Shown: piece after piece, positions 51,362 to 60,056 of the stretch | Position numbering within the stretch: position 1 is the first letter of the stretch | Layout of the letters: every line of letters begins with the position of its first letter | Origin: an uncultured Craurococcus sp. | GTDB taxonomy: Bacteria; Pseudomonadota; Alphaproteobacteria; Acetobacterales; Acetobacteraceae | Reading direction: 5' to 3' | Assembly (NCBI GenBank): GCA_902805545.1 | Contig: CADCTD010000170.1 | Coordinates: forward strand, 1 to 64,000 | DNA: 64,000 nt | Made by a program: the position numbers and the translations under genes | Notes under the pieces: model-generated | Databases searched by the model: none | The model's input: the letters and a program-made list of their open reading frames with translations, nothing else | What the model was told of the DNA's origin: nothing

Positions 51362-52564
51362 TCACCTTTCCACCAGCGCGATGCGCGCGTTGTACCAGTT
51401 CATGAACAGGCTGATCGACAGGCTGATGCTCAGATAGACCAGCATGATGATGGCGATGCCCTCGATCGCCTGGCCGGTCTGGTTCAGCGTCGTGTTGGCG
51501 ATCGAGACGATGTCCTGGTAGCCGATCGCCACCGCCAGCGAGCTGTTCTTGGTGATGTTGAGGTACTGGCTGGTCATCGGCGGGATGATGACGCGCAGCG
51601 CCTGGGGCAGCACCACCTGCTTCAGCACCTGGCCGGAGCGGAGGCCGAGCGCCTGCGCCGCCTCCCACTGGCCATGCGGCACGGCGAGGATGCCGGCGCG
51701 CACGATCTCGGCGATGAAGCCCGCCGTGTACGTGGTCAGCCCCAGCAGCAGGGCGAAATACTCGGGCGACATGTTGAGGCCGCCGCGGAAGTTGAAGCCG
51801 CGCAGCTCCGGCCAATCGACCGTCCACGGCGCGCCGGCGGCGGCCCAGACGGCGAGCGGCAGCGCCACGAGGCAGCCCAGCGCCATCGGCCAGACCGGCC
51901 GCGGCCTGCCGTCGAGGATGCGCTTGGCGATGGCGTCGCGCCGGTAGAACCAGGTGAAGACGGCGCCGAGCACGAAGGCCAGCAGCGCATAGGAATGCGC
52001 GTCCTGCCACTCGATCCAGGGCAGCTTGAGCCCGCGGTTGGAGAGGAAGACGCCGTCCACCGGGTTCAGCGCCTGGCGCGGCCCGGGCAGGCCCTGGAGG
52101 ATCGCGTACCAGAAGAGCAGCTGCAGCAGCAGCGGCAGGTCGCGGATCACCTCGATGTAGACGCCGGCGATCTTGGAGAGCAGCCAGTTCTTCGACAGGC
52201 GCGCGATGCCGATCAACGTGCCGAAGATCGTGGCCAGCACGATGCCGACGACGGCAACCTTCAGCGTGTTGAGGAAGCCGATGAGCAGGGCGCGGAAATA
52301 GGTATCGGTCGGGCTGTAGGGGATGAGGTTCTCGGCGATCGGCAGCCCCGCCTCGCGGCTGAGGAAGCCGAAGCCGGTGGCGATGCGCCGCACCTCGAGG
52401 TTGTGGACGGTGTTCGACCAGAGCCACCAGAGGATGGCGCCGAGCAGGCCGACGACGAGGATCTGCCAGACGATGGCGCGAACCCGTTCGTCGGACCAGG
52501 AGAGCCGCAGCGGCCGCCGGGGCGGGGCGCGCAGCGAACGCGGGTCGATGGTGGTCTGGGACAT
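51362..52564 (-). CDS. aapQ: General amino acid ABC transporter permease
   Basis: 400 residues; N-terminal 35 residues cytoplasmic, then about eight membrane segments. EAA loop: EAAQALGLRSGQVLKQVVLPQ. The central periplasmic insert (LPGPRQALNPVDGVFLSNRG) is a feature of AapQ. It forms the channel with AapM. Its ATG is 58 nt downstream of aapJ, with a strong hairpin in that gap. Confidence 0.9.
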   Translation of the reverse strand: MSQTTIDPRSLRAPPRRPLRLSWSDERVRAIVWQILVVGLLGAILWWLWSNTVHNLEVRRIATGFGFLSREAGLPIAENLIPYSPTDTYFRALLIGFLNTLKVAVVGIVLATIFGTLIGIARLSKNWLLSKIAGVYIEVIRDLPLLLQLLFWYAILQGLPGPRQALNPVDGVFLSNRGLKLPWIEWQDAHSYALLAFVLGAVFTWFYRRDAIAKRILDGRPRPVWPMALGCLVALPLAVWAAAGAPWTVDWPELRGFNFRGGLNMSPEYFALLLGLTTYTAGFIAEIVRAGILAVPHGQWEAAQALGLRSGQVLKQVVLPQALRVIIPPMTSQYLNITKNSSLAVAIGYQDIVSIANTTLNQTGQAIEGIAIIMLVYLSISLSISLFMNWYNARIALVER

Positions 52565-52591
52565 GGCGCCCTCTCGTTCCGGGCCGATGGC

Positions 52592-52615
52592 GGGGCCGGC
52601 CGAGCGGCCGGCCCC
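52592..52615 (-). promoter_or_regulatory. Intercistronic hairpin between aapJ and aapQ
   Basis: GGGGCCGGCC and its complement with a 4-nt loop, just after the aapJ stop. Hairpins in this place commonly protect the binding-protein mRNA or reduce read-through, giving more AapJ than permease. Confidence 0.5.
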
Positions 52616-52622
52616 CTTTTGA

Positions 52623-53669
52623 TCAGCGGAAGGGCGGCGAGTACTGCAGCCCGCCGGTGGTCGTCCAGAGCGCGTTCGGCCCGCGCTGGATGCCGATCGG
52701 CTTCAGGTTGCGGTCGAAGGCCTCGCCGTAGTTGCCGACCGCCTTGAGCACGTTGACGGCCCAGAGGTTGTCGAGCGCGAGCATCTTGCCGAGCTCGCCG
52801 TTCCTGCCGAGGATGCGCTGCACCTCCGGCCGCGGGTCGTTCGCCATCTGGTCGACATTGGCCTGGGTGATGCCGAACTCCTCGGCGCTCAGCAGCAGGT
52901 AATGCGTCCAGCGGACGATGTCGGCGAAGCGCGCATCGCCCTGCCGCACGCCGAGCGCCAGCGGCTCCTTGCTGATGACCTCGGGCAGGATGGCGTAGTC
53001 GTCCGGCTTCGGCTGCGCCGCGCGCGTGGCGGCGAGGCCGGAGACGTCCGTGGTGTAGGCATCGCACCGGCCGGCGACGAAGGCCCCGACGATCTCCTCG
53101 AGCCGCTCGATCACCACCGGGGTGAAGCGGACCCGGTTGGCCCGCGCCCAGTCGGCGAGGTTCAGCTCCGTCGTCGTGCCGGGCTGGACGCAGATGGTGG
53201 CGCCCTCCAGTTCCTTCGCCGACTTCAGGCCGAGGCTGGTCTTCACCATGAAGCCCTGGCCGTCGAAGAAGTTGGTCGCGGCGAAGTCGAGGCCGAGCGC
53301 GGTGTCGCGCGACAGCGTCCAGGTCGTGTTGCGGGACAGCAGGTCCACCTCGCCCGACTGCAGCGCGGTGAAGCGCACCTGCGCCGTCGTCGGCACGTAG
53401 CGCACCTTGCTCGGGTCGCCGAAGATGGCGGCGGCCACGGCACGGCAGTAATCCACGTCGAAGCCGCGCCACACGCCCTGGCTGTCCGGCTGGGCGAAGC
53501 CGGCGAGGCCGGTATTCACGCCGCAGATCAGCTGCCCGCGGCCGCGGACCGCATCGAGGGTGTTGGCGGGTGCGGCCTGCTGGGCCTGGGCCAGGCCCGG
53601 CAGGGCCAGCGTCAGGCCGAGGGCAGCCATGCCCACAGCACGTTTCAAGAAAAGCCCGAATTGGGGCAT
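52623..53669 (-). CDS. aapJ: General amino acid ABC transporter binding protein
   Basis: 348 residues from ATG 53669 with a GGAG site upstream. A signal peptide (GMAALGLTLALPGLAQAQ) directs it to the periplasm. Binding-domain signatures: GQLICGVNTGLAGFAQPD, FDVDYCRAVAAAIFGD, LLSRNTTWTLSRDTAL, DGQGFMVK and ICVQPGTTTELNLAD. It is the first gene of the aap operon; the family binds many L-amino acids. The leader carries a strong hairpin (53689-53713). Confidence 0.92.
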   Translation of the reverse strand: MPQFGLFLKRAVGMAALGLTLALPGLAQAQQAAPANTLDAVRGRGQLICGVNTGLAGFAQPDSQGVWRGFDVDYCRAVAAAIFGDPSKVRYVPTTAQVRFTALQSGEVDLLSRNTTWTLSRDTALGLDFAATNFFDGQGFMVKTSLGLKSAKELEGATICVQPGTTTELNLADWARANRVRFTPVVIERLEEIVGAFVAGRCDAYTTDVSGLAATRAAQPKPDDYAILPEVISKEPLALGVRQGDARFADIVRWTHYLLLSAEEFGITQANVDQMANDPRPEVQRILGRNGELGKMLALDNLWAVNVLKAVGNYGEAFDRNLKPIGIQRGPNALWTTTGGLQYSPPFR

Positions 53670-53688
53670 CAACTCCGTCTCCCGTTCT

Positions 53689-53713
53689 GGACCCCCCTGT
53701 CTGGGGGCGGTCC
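53689..53713 (-). promoter_or_regulatory. Hairpin in the aapJ leader
   Basis: GGACC/GGTCC enclosing a C4/G4 pair with a short loop, ending 20 nt before the aapJ ATG and directly upstream of its ribosome site. The region 53714-53901 upstream has no gene and should contain the aap promoter; I cannot place boxes reliably. Confidence 0.35.
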
Positions 53714-53901
53714 GGTCCCTGCTTGTCCAGCAAATGTTGCGCCACAGGGCGTTGTCGAGGCAACGCCTGACCGGGCGCCGCATCGCCGGACTGCGGCCGA
53801 TAGCAGAGCGTCACGGAAATGCGAAGCAATCGGTTAAGGTTTACCGGCTCGCGAGGCGTAATTTGCCCAGATTCCGGGCGAAGCTTCAATCGCTGGGCGT
53901 A

Positions 53902-54576
53902 TTATCCCGCAATTGGTACTGCCGGCAGGGTAAGGCGCAGCCCATCCGCCGCCGCCTCGGCCGTGCCGCCGCTGTCCCGGGCGAGGCTCGCCAGGGCCTC
54001 CAGGGCCGGCAGCGCCATCCCTTCCGGATGCAGGACCGCGAGCGCGACGCTGGCGCCCTCCCGCTCCAGCACCAGGCGGAGGGCGCCGCCGCGCGGCATG
54101 GACCCTGAGGCCTGCTGGGCGGTGGCCAGCAGCGCATCCTCGAAGGCGGCGCGGTCGACCAGCACCGGCGGATCCTCCTCCGTCAGCTCGAGCTGGAGGG
54201 CGCCGCCGGTCGGCAGCAGGAGCAGCAGCAGCGGCTGCACGGCGCCGAGGATGCCCGACATCCGCAGCGGCGCGGTCTGGCCGACCGGGCGACGCAGCAG
54301 GCTGAGGATGGCGCGGGTCGAGCCCTCCAGCCGCTTCGCCGCCTCGTGGATGCGGTCGAGCTGGCGCTGCGGCCCGCCGTCCGCGGCGGTGCGCTTCAGC
54401 AGTTCGAGGTTGGCGAAGACGACGGTCAGCAGGTTGTTGATGTCGTGCTGCACCGGCCGCGCCAGGGTGGCGACGCTGGCGAGGCGCTTCGCCTGGATCT
54501 CGGTGGCCGAATCGGCCGGGGTGGGGGGCTGGCCCGTCATGGGCCGTGATGTATCGCGGTTGTCCGCCGACTGCAT
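53902..54576 (-). CDS. Degenerate histidine kinase (DHp with reduced ATPase-like domain)
   Basis: About 224 residues from ATG 54576 (54540 is another). The DHp-like helix carries the phospho-acceptor candidate H44 in VQHDINNLLTVVFANLELL, like the HDFNNLLT type. The remainder (about 115-224) has the size of a shrunken HATPase domain but lacks recognisable N, G1 and G2 boxes. It resembles phosphotransfer proteins such as ChpT more than a full kinase. It starts 18 nt after the PBP gene, so the two are probably co-transcribed. Confidence 0.65.
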   Translation of the reverse strand: MQSADNRDTSRPMTGQPPTPADSATEIQAKRLASVATLARPVQHDINNLLTVVFANLELLKRTAADGGPQRQLDRIHEAAKRLEGSTRAILSLLRRPVGQTAPLRMSGILGAVQPLLLLLLPTGGALQLELTEEDPPVLVDRAAFEDALLATAQQASGSMPRGGALRLVLEREGASVALAVLHPEGMALPALEALASLARDSGGTAEAAADGLRLTLPAVPIAG

Positions 54577-54594
54577 CCCCAATCGGGCCCCGAC

Positions 54595-56505
54595 CTAGGG
54601 TAATGCCTCCGCCACCTCGCGGAACAGCCGGGCCGGGAGGGTGCCGCCGCGGACATCGTCCATCGGCCGGGCATCGTCATTGCCGAGCCAGACGCCGATC
54701 ACCTGCCCGCCGGCCATGCCGATGAACCAGGCATCGCGCGAATCCTGCGTCGTCCCGGTCTTGCCGGCGGCGCTGCGGCCCGGCACCGCCGCGGCGCGGC
54801 CGCTGCCGCGGGCGACCACGGCCTCCAGCATCCGCCGCAGCTCGGCCGTGTGCCCGGCGGCGATGACGCGGCGCGGGGCCTGGCGGATCATCGGCAGGGC
54901 GCGGCCGCCGGCGCTGGCGGCGGCGACGCCGAAGGGGGTGACGCGCATCCCACCATTGGCGATCGCGGCGTAGGCGGCGGCGAGGTCGAGCAGGCTGACC
55001 TCCCCGGTGCCCAGCGCCAGCGAGGCGTCCTTCGGGAAGCGGCCCGCGATGCCGAGGCGGGCGGCCATCTCCATGGCCCCCGTCGGCCCGCCGGCGCGGT
55101 AGAGCACGCGGACGGCGGCGGTGTTGACCGAGTTGGCCAGCGCCTCCTCCATGGTGATCTCGCCGCGGGCGCGCCAGGCGCCGTTGCCGGGCGACCAGCC
55201 GCCGAGGGTGAGCGGCAGGTCGGAGACGGCATCATCCGGCCGCATCCCCTGCTCCAGCGCCGCCAGGTAGTAGACCGGCTTGAAGGCGGAGCCGGGCTGC
55301 CGCCGCGCATCGGTCGCGCGGTTGAACTGGCTGCTGCGGTAGTCCCGCCCGCCGGCCATGGCGCGGACGGCGCCGCTCGCCGCCTCCAGCACGATGACGG
55401 CGCCCTGGGAGACGCCGGCCCGAGCCCCCGGCCCGGCGAGCAGCGCCTCCAGCCGCGCCTCCACCACCGCCTGCAGGCGGGTGTCGAGCGTGGCGCGGAG
55501 CGCGAGGTCGGCATTGCCGGGGAAGCTCTCGGCCAGGTCCTCCAGCGCCCAGTCGGCGAACCACCCGGCCTGACCGGCGCGCGGCGGCGGCAGGCGCATC
55601 CGGGCGAGCTCGGCCTCCATCTGGGCCTGGGTGATGGCGCGGGTGGCGACCATCGCCTCCAGCGCCTCGGCGGCGCGGGCGACGGCGAGGTCGGGCGAGG
55701 CGCGCGGGTTGAGGCGGGAGGGCGCCTTCGGCAGCCCGGCGAGCAGCGCCGATTGCCAGAGCTGGAGGCGCCGCGCCGGGACGCCGAAGAAGAGCCGCGC
55801 CGCCGCATCCACCCCATAGGCGCCGGCACCGAGATAGACGCGGTTGAGGTAGATCTCCATCAGCTGGTCCTTGCTGAAGCGGCGCTCCAGCCAGAGGGCC
55901 AGCAGGGCCTCCTGCACCTTGCGGCGGACACTCCGCTCCGGCGTCAGGAACAGGTTCTTGGCGAGCTGCTGGGTGAGGGTGGAGCCACCCTGCACCACCG
56001 CGCCGGCGCGCCAGTTGGCATGGGCCGCGCGGGCCATGCCCCAGGGGTCCACGCCGAAATGACTGCGGAAGCGGCGGTCCTCGACCGCCATCAGCGCGGC
56101 CGGGAGATGGGCGGGCAGGTCGCGCAGGCGGACGACCTCGCCATAGAGGTCGCCCTGATTGGCCAGCACCGTGCCATCCGCCGCCAGCAGGGTGACGGCG
56201 GGGCGGCGGGTGGCGGCGGGCAGGCTGTCCGGCCGCGGCAGGTCCCAGGCGAAGGCCAGCAGCAGCAGGGCGAGGGCGAGGGCACCCCAGATGGCGGCCA
56301 GCAGGGGCCAGCGCAGCCAGCGCCAGCCGCCGCGGCGCGCCGCACGGGAGGGGCTGGGGGGAGGTGCGGGGGCCGGGCGGAAGGCGGCAGCGGGCAGGGG
56401 GGATCCGCGCGGCCGCTTCCGGGCGGCCTGCGCCGGTAGCATGCGACGACGTATAGACCTCTCACGAAGGCTGGCGAAAGGGCGGCCTCGGGGCCGGTTG
56501 GTCAT
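54595..56505 (-). CDS. Class A penicillin-binding protein (PBP1 family)
   Basis: About 636 residues from ATG 56505. A basic, disordered N-terminus precedes one membrane helix (about residues 62-80). The GT51 transglycosylase has EDRRFRSHFGVD and GGSTLTQQLAKNL; the transpeptidase has the nucleophile Ser in PGSAFKP, SVN and KTGTTQD. It polymerises and cross-links peptidoglycan in the periplasm. It lacks the large inserted domain of E. coli PBP1a. The start could also be 56442. Confidence 0.88.
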   Translation of the reverse strand: MTNRPRGRPFASLRERSIRRRMLPAQAARKRPRGSPLPAAAFRPAPAPPPSPSRAARRGGWRWLRWPLLAAIWGALALALLLLAFAWDLPRPDSLPAATRRPAVTLLAADGTVLANQGDLYGEVVRLRDLPAHLPAALMAVEDRRFRSHFGVDPWGMARAAHANWRAGAVVQGGSTLTQQLAKNLFLTPERSVRRKVQEALLALWLERRFSKDQLMEIYLNRVYLGAGAYGVDAAARLFFGVPARRLQLWQSALLAGLPKAPSRLNPRASPDLAVARAAEALEAMVATRAITQAQMEAELARMRLPPPRAGQAGWFADWALEDLAESFPGNADLALRATLDTRLQAVVEARLEALLAGPGARAGVSQGAVIVLEAASGAVRAMAGGRDYRSSQFNRATDARRQPGSAFKPVYYLAALEQGMRPDDAVSDLPLTLGGWSPGNGAWRARGEITMEEALANSVNTAAVRVLYRAGGPTGAMEMAARLGIAGRFPKDASLALGTGEVSLLDLAAAYAAIANGGMRVTPFGVAAASAGGRALPMIRQAPRRVIAAGHTAELRRMLEAVVARGSGRAAAVPGRSAAGKTGTTQDSRDAWFIGMAGGQVIGVWLGNDDARPMDDVRGGTLPARLFREVAEALP

Positions 56506-56681
56506 CGGGCGGTTCCCGCGCCTCAGGATGCGACGCGTCAGGCAGCCAACTCCTCGGTCGGGTTGAGGTCCCAAGCGAGGCGTGAGGATCGGAGGGGATA
56601 AGCCCCGTGTCCGGGGCGCATCTGGGAGACGGATCCAACGCTGCCTCCCTATGCGTGACACGCAGGAGGCACGGAGCCTTA

Positions 56682-56754
56682 TTGTTGCAAATTCACAACA
56701 AAACCAACAACTCCGGCACTTGTCCTACTGCGATCGTGTGTGAGTCTTCACACA
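56682..56754. promoter_or_regulatory. AT-rich upstream region with two inverted repeats
   Basis: An unusually AT-rich stretch between the PBP gene and the XRE regulator. It has TTGTTG...CAACAA (56682-56701, 8-nt spacing) and a perfect TGTGTGA-N4-TCACACA (56737-56754). The second lies about 50 nt upstream of the regulator start and looks like a repressor operator. The rest of 56506-56681 shows no gene. Confidence 0.4.
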
Positions 56755-56804
56755 ACTAAAGGTGGAGAAACATTCTGCCTCCATATAGAAGTCGGAATCA
56801 AGAA

Positions 56805-57218
56805 GTGGCCCAAGCCTCAGCCGTGACCGACATGCCGATGTCTCGCCTCATCACCTGGCCCGCACGGGATGCGGGACCGATGCATCCGCGCCTCAAGCAG
56901 GCGCGGCTCGAGGCCGGCGTTACCCTGGCCCAGATGGGCCGGGCGCTCGGCGTCAGCCCGCAACAAGTCCTCAAATACGAGACCGGGCAGAACCGCCTCT
57001 GCGCCACGCGTCTCCCCGCCTGGGCGGTGACCTGCGGGGTGGCGGTGGATGACCTCCTCGGCCATGGCGGCGAGGTGCTGCAGGGCGCGCTCGGCGAGGG
57101 AGTGTCGAGCCTGGTGCAGGCCTATACCTCCATCACCGATGCCGGGGTCCGGCAGGCGCTGGTCGAGACGGCCCGGGCGCTCGCCGAGGCGGACAGGCAT
57201 CGGCGGGGCGGGCGCTAG
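56805..57218 (+). CDS. XRE-family HTH transcriptional regulator
   Basis: Up to 137 residues from GTG 56805 (ATG 56832 is a good alternative). An HTH_3 domain fills the first half: LKQARLEAGVTLAQMGRALG and VSPQQVLKYETGQNRL, followed by VAVDDLLGHGG. The C-terminal helical part (TDAGVRQALVETARALAEAD) may dimerise. It probably controls its own promoter through the inverted repeats just upstream. Its TAG stop lies in the left end of repeat copy 2. Confidence 0.8.
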   Translation: MAQASAVTDMPMSRLITWPARDAGPMHPRLKQARLEAGVTLAQMGRALGVSPQQVLKYETGQNRLCATRLPAWAVTCGVAVDDLLGHGGEVLQGALGEGVSSLVQAYTSITDAGVRQALVETARALAEADRHRRGGR

Positions 57219-57320
57219 AGCAAACTCCCATCAGGTGGAGGCACCTGATCGGAGGCATTCGCTCGGCCAAACAACAGGCTGAGCGGGTTCATTGAGCCAC
57301 GCCGAACGGAAGCCGCCCTA
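57215..57320. repeat. Interspersed intergenic repeat, copy 2
   Basis: CTAGAGCAAACT begins 1 nt before the regulator stop; a 13-bp imperfect hairpin (CTCCxATCAGGTG / CACCTGATxGGAG) follows, then CAACAGGCTGAGCGGG and GAACGGA near the right end. It closely matches copy 3. The remaining bases to 57452 hold a small hairpin (57426-57439) and no gene. Confidence 0.75.
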
Positions 57321-57452
57321 GGCAAAGATCCGCGATCGCCGGACCGCGGGTCATGGTCCGGCTCGCCGTCGTGCCGCGTGATACACGCCGCCGGTCGTCC
57401 CAGCCCCCGGCGGCCACGCTCCGGCTTCCCTGCCGGGAAAGGTCGGCATCCG

Positions 57453-59300
57453 TCAGCTTCTCTCGGAGCCGGTCTCGAAGTTCAGCACCAGCTCATGGAT
57501 GCGGGCCGGGTCGGATTGCTCCATCACGCGACGGGCGAAGCGGGCGCAATCGGCTATGTCGAGCGCGCGCACGGCCTGCTTCACCCGCGGGATGGCGCTG
57601 GCGTTCATCGACAGGCAGCGGATGCCGAGACCCAGCAGCAGCGGCACCAGCCGCGGGTTGCCCGCCATCTCGCCGCAGATGGAGACGGGCATGCGCAGCC
57701 GCAGCGCCGCTTCGGTCGCGAATTGCATGAGGCGCAGCACGGCCGGGTGCAGGCTGTCATAGAGATGGCTGACCTCCGCTTCGGAGCGATCCACCGCCAG
57801 GGTGTACATGGCGAGGTCGTTGGTGCCGATGGCGAAGAAATCCGCCTCGAGCGCGATGGCGTCGGCGGCAAGCGCCGCACCGGGCGTTTCGATCATCACG
57901 CCCAGCTCGGGCAGCTTGTCGGGCAGGGCGACGCCCTTGCGGCGCAGGCGGCGCGCGACGCGCTCATAGATCTCGCGGGCGGCCTGCACCTCGGACGGGT
58001 TGGTCACCATCGGCAGGAGGATGCGCACCTTGCCGCGCTCCGCGACGCGGAGGATGGCGGCGAACTGCGCCTCCAGCAGCTCCGGCCGCTTCAGCAGCAG
58101 GCGGAGGCCCCGCAGCCCCAGCGCCGGGTTGGGGCCGGAATGCGTCGGCGCCACGCCCTCGCTCAGCGCCTGCATGTCCTTCTCGCCGCCCCAGTCGAGC
58201 ACGCGGATGGTGACGGGGTCGCCGCCCATGGCGTCCACCACCTGGGTATAGGCAATGAGCTGGGCCTCCTCGTCGGGAAGGTCCTCGCGGTTCATGAAGA
58301 GGAACTCGGTGCGCAGCAGGCCGATGCCCTGGGCGCCGGCCTGGGCGATCAGCGGCAGCTCGGCCGGGATCTCGAGATTGGCCTGCAGCTCGACCAGCTC
58401 GCCATCGGTGGTGATGGCGGGCAGGCGGCGGAGCTTGGCCAGCTTCGTCCGCTCCTTGGCGAAGGCGGCGAGCGAGGCGCGGCCCTTGTCGAGCGCCTTC
58501 TCGCCGGGGCGCAGCACGATGGTGCCGGCGGCGCCGTCGAGCACCGCCATGTCGCCGCGCTCGGCGCTCTCGCTGAGGCCGGTCACGCCGAGGATGGCAG
58601 GAATGCCGAGGGCACGGAGCATGATCGCCGTGTGGCCATCGGCGCCGCCCTCATCTGTCGCGACGCCGGCGATGCGGGTGGGGTCGAGCAGGGCGGCATC
58701 GGACGGCGTCAGTTCCTCGGCGACGAGGATGGCGCCCTCGGGGACGCCCTTCAGGCTGCGGAAGGGCGTCGAGGTCAGGTTGCGGGTCAGGCGGCGGGCG
58801 ATCTCGCGCACCTCGCCGGCGCGGCGCTGCAGGCCGGGCTTGTCGTCGTCGCGGGCGGCGAGGATCAACGCGGCGATCGACTCCGCCTCGTCCTGCACGG
58901 CGGTCTCGGCGGCGAGCAGCTCGGTCTCGATGCGCTTGCGGGCGCCGCGCAGCAGGCGGGAATTGCCGAGCATCAGCACATAGGCGTCGAGCAGCGGCGC
59001 CAGCTCCTCCTGCGCCTCCTCGGGCAGGACGGAGAGGCGCGTCTTCAGCTTGCCGAGCTGCTTGCGGGAGAGGCTGACGGCCTCCGCCAGCCGGGCCTTC
59101 TCCGCCTCGGCCTGCTCGGGCGCGATGCCGCGGCGCGGCGCCTCGGTCGGCACCTCGGTGGTGTCGAAGACCATGCCGATGGCGATGCCCGGGGAGACCG
59201 GGATGCCGCGGATGGCGTGCTCGCGGCCGCGGCGGGGGCCCGGCTTGCGGAGGATGTCGGCCGGCTTCGCCTCGGACCGGTCGCCCCGCTCAGTCTTCAT
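57453..59300 (-). CDS. ptsI: PTS Enzyme I (PEP-protein phosphotransferase)
   Basis: 615 residues from ATG 59300. The phospho-His is H223 in GGADGHTAIMLRA (usual motif GGRTSHTAI), so the flanking residues differ. The PEP-binding barrel has LRTEFLFMNRE, MVTNPSEV, ELGVMIETPGAAL, FFAIGTNDL and ICGEMAGNP. It takes phosphate from PEP and hands it to HPr. No GAF domain is present. The gene overlaps HPr by 11 nt. Confidence 0.93.
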   Translation of the reverse strand: MKTERGDRSEAKPADILRKPGPRRGREHAIRGIPVSPGIAIGMVFDTTEVPTEAPRRGIAPEQAEAEKARLAEAVSLSRKQLGKLKTRLSVLPEEAQEELAPLLDAYVLMLGNSRLLRGARKRIETELLAAETAVQDEAESIAALILAARDDDKPGLQRRAGEVREIARRLTRNLTSTPFRSLKGVPEGAILVAEELTPSDAALLDPTRIAGVATDEGGADGHTAIMLRALGIPAILGVTGLSESAERGDMAVLDGAAGTIVLRPGEKALDKGRASLAAFAKERTKLAKLRRLPAITTDGELVELQANLEIPAELPLIAQAGAQGIGLLRTEFLFMNREDLPDEEAQLIAYTQVVDAMGGDPVTIRVLDWGGEKDMQALSEGVAPTHSGPNPALGLRGLRLLLKRPELLEAQFAAILRVAERGKVRILLPMVTNPSEVQAAREIYERVARRLRRKGVALPDKLPELGVMIETPGAALAADAIALEADFFAIGTNDLAMYTLAVDRSEAEVSHLYDSLHPAVLRLMQFATEAALRLRMPVSICGEMAGNPRLVPLLLGLGIRCLSMNASAIPRVKQAVRALDIADCARFARRVMEQSDPARIHELVLNFETGSERS

Positions 59301-59613
59301 GGAAGCCGGCTTCGACCAGGCCGGCGACTGCATCCAGCGCCTCCCGTGCGTCCCAGCCCTCGGCCTCGATGGTGACCTTGCTGCCCTGGCCGGCGCCCAG
59401 CATCATCAGCCCCATGATGGAGCAGGCCGGCACCCTCTGCCCGTCGCGGGAGACGCTGAGGCAGGCGGAGTAGCGCTCGGCCAGCGTCACCAGCTTGGCA
59501 GCGGCGCGCGCATGCAGGCCGCGGCTGTTGCGGATGGTGATGCACTGGCGCAGCACGAGCTCCCCGCCGCCGGAGGAGGTCTCGGTGCCGGTTTCGCTGC
59601 TGGTCTGGCTCAT
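59290..59613 (-). CDS. ptsH: HPr phosphocarrier protein
   Basis: 107 residues with a 20-residue acidic/Ser-rich extension. Catalytic H34 in RGLHARAAAKLV, regulatory S65 in ACSIMGLMMLG, matching an HprK target. It carries phosphate from EI to the EIIA next door. ATG 59613 overlaps the EIIA stop by 4 nt. Confidence 0.92.
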   Translation of the reverse strand: MSQTSSETGTETSSGGGELVLRQCITIRNSRGLHARAAAKLVTLAERYSACLSVSRDGQRVPACSIMGLMMLGAGQGSKVTIEAEGWDAREALDAVAGLVEAGFHED

Positions 59614-60056
59614 GGCTTGTTCCCACCATTCCCATTGGCGCCCCCGTTGACCCGGGCGATCCCGTTCGGGATGTCGCCCGCGGCGGCGATGTACTTGCGG
59701 CCGGCGGCGGCGGCATGGTCCACCGCCTCGGCCAGGGGTTCCGACGAGCGGATCTTGGCGAGCTTCACCAGCAGGGGAAGGTTCACCCCTGCGATGACCT
59801 CGACATGGTTGTGGTCGGCGAGCGAGACGGCGAGGTTGCAGGGGGTGCCGCCCATGATGTCGGTCAGCACCACCACGCCATCGCCCTGCTCGACCGCCGC
59901 GATGCTCTCGCGGATGTCCTGCCGGCGGCGCTCCATGTCGTCCTCGGGGCCGATGCAGACGGTCGCGACCGCGCGCTGCGGCCCGACCACATGTTCCATG
60001 GCGAGGCGGAGCTCGTCGGCCAGCCGGCCATGGGTAACCAGGACCAATCCGATCAT
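59610..60056 (-). CDS. Mannose-type PTS EIIA
   Basis: 148 residues. The active-site His is early in LVTHGRLADEL; VVLTDIMGGTPCNLAVSLA and VNLPLLVKLA follow, matching the EIIA-Man (EIIA-like ManX) fold. The C-terminal Gly/Asn tail is low-complexity. No EIIB or EIIC is present, so it is likely regulatory, as in other alphaproteobacterial PTS relays. It overlaps rapZ by 4 nt. Confidence 0.9.
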   Translation of the reverse strand: MIGLVLVTHGRLADELRLAMEHVVGPQRAVATVCIGPEDDMERRRQDIRESIAAVEQGDGVVVLTDIMGGTPCNLAVSLADHNHVEVIAGVNLPLLVKLAKIRSSEPLAEAVDHAAAAGRKYIAAAGDIPNGIARVNGGANGNGGNKP

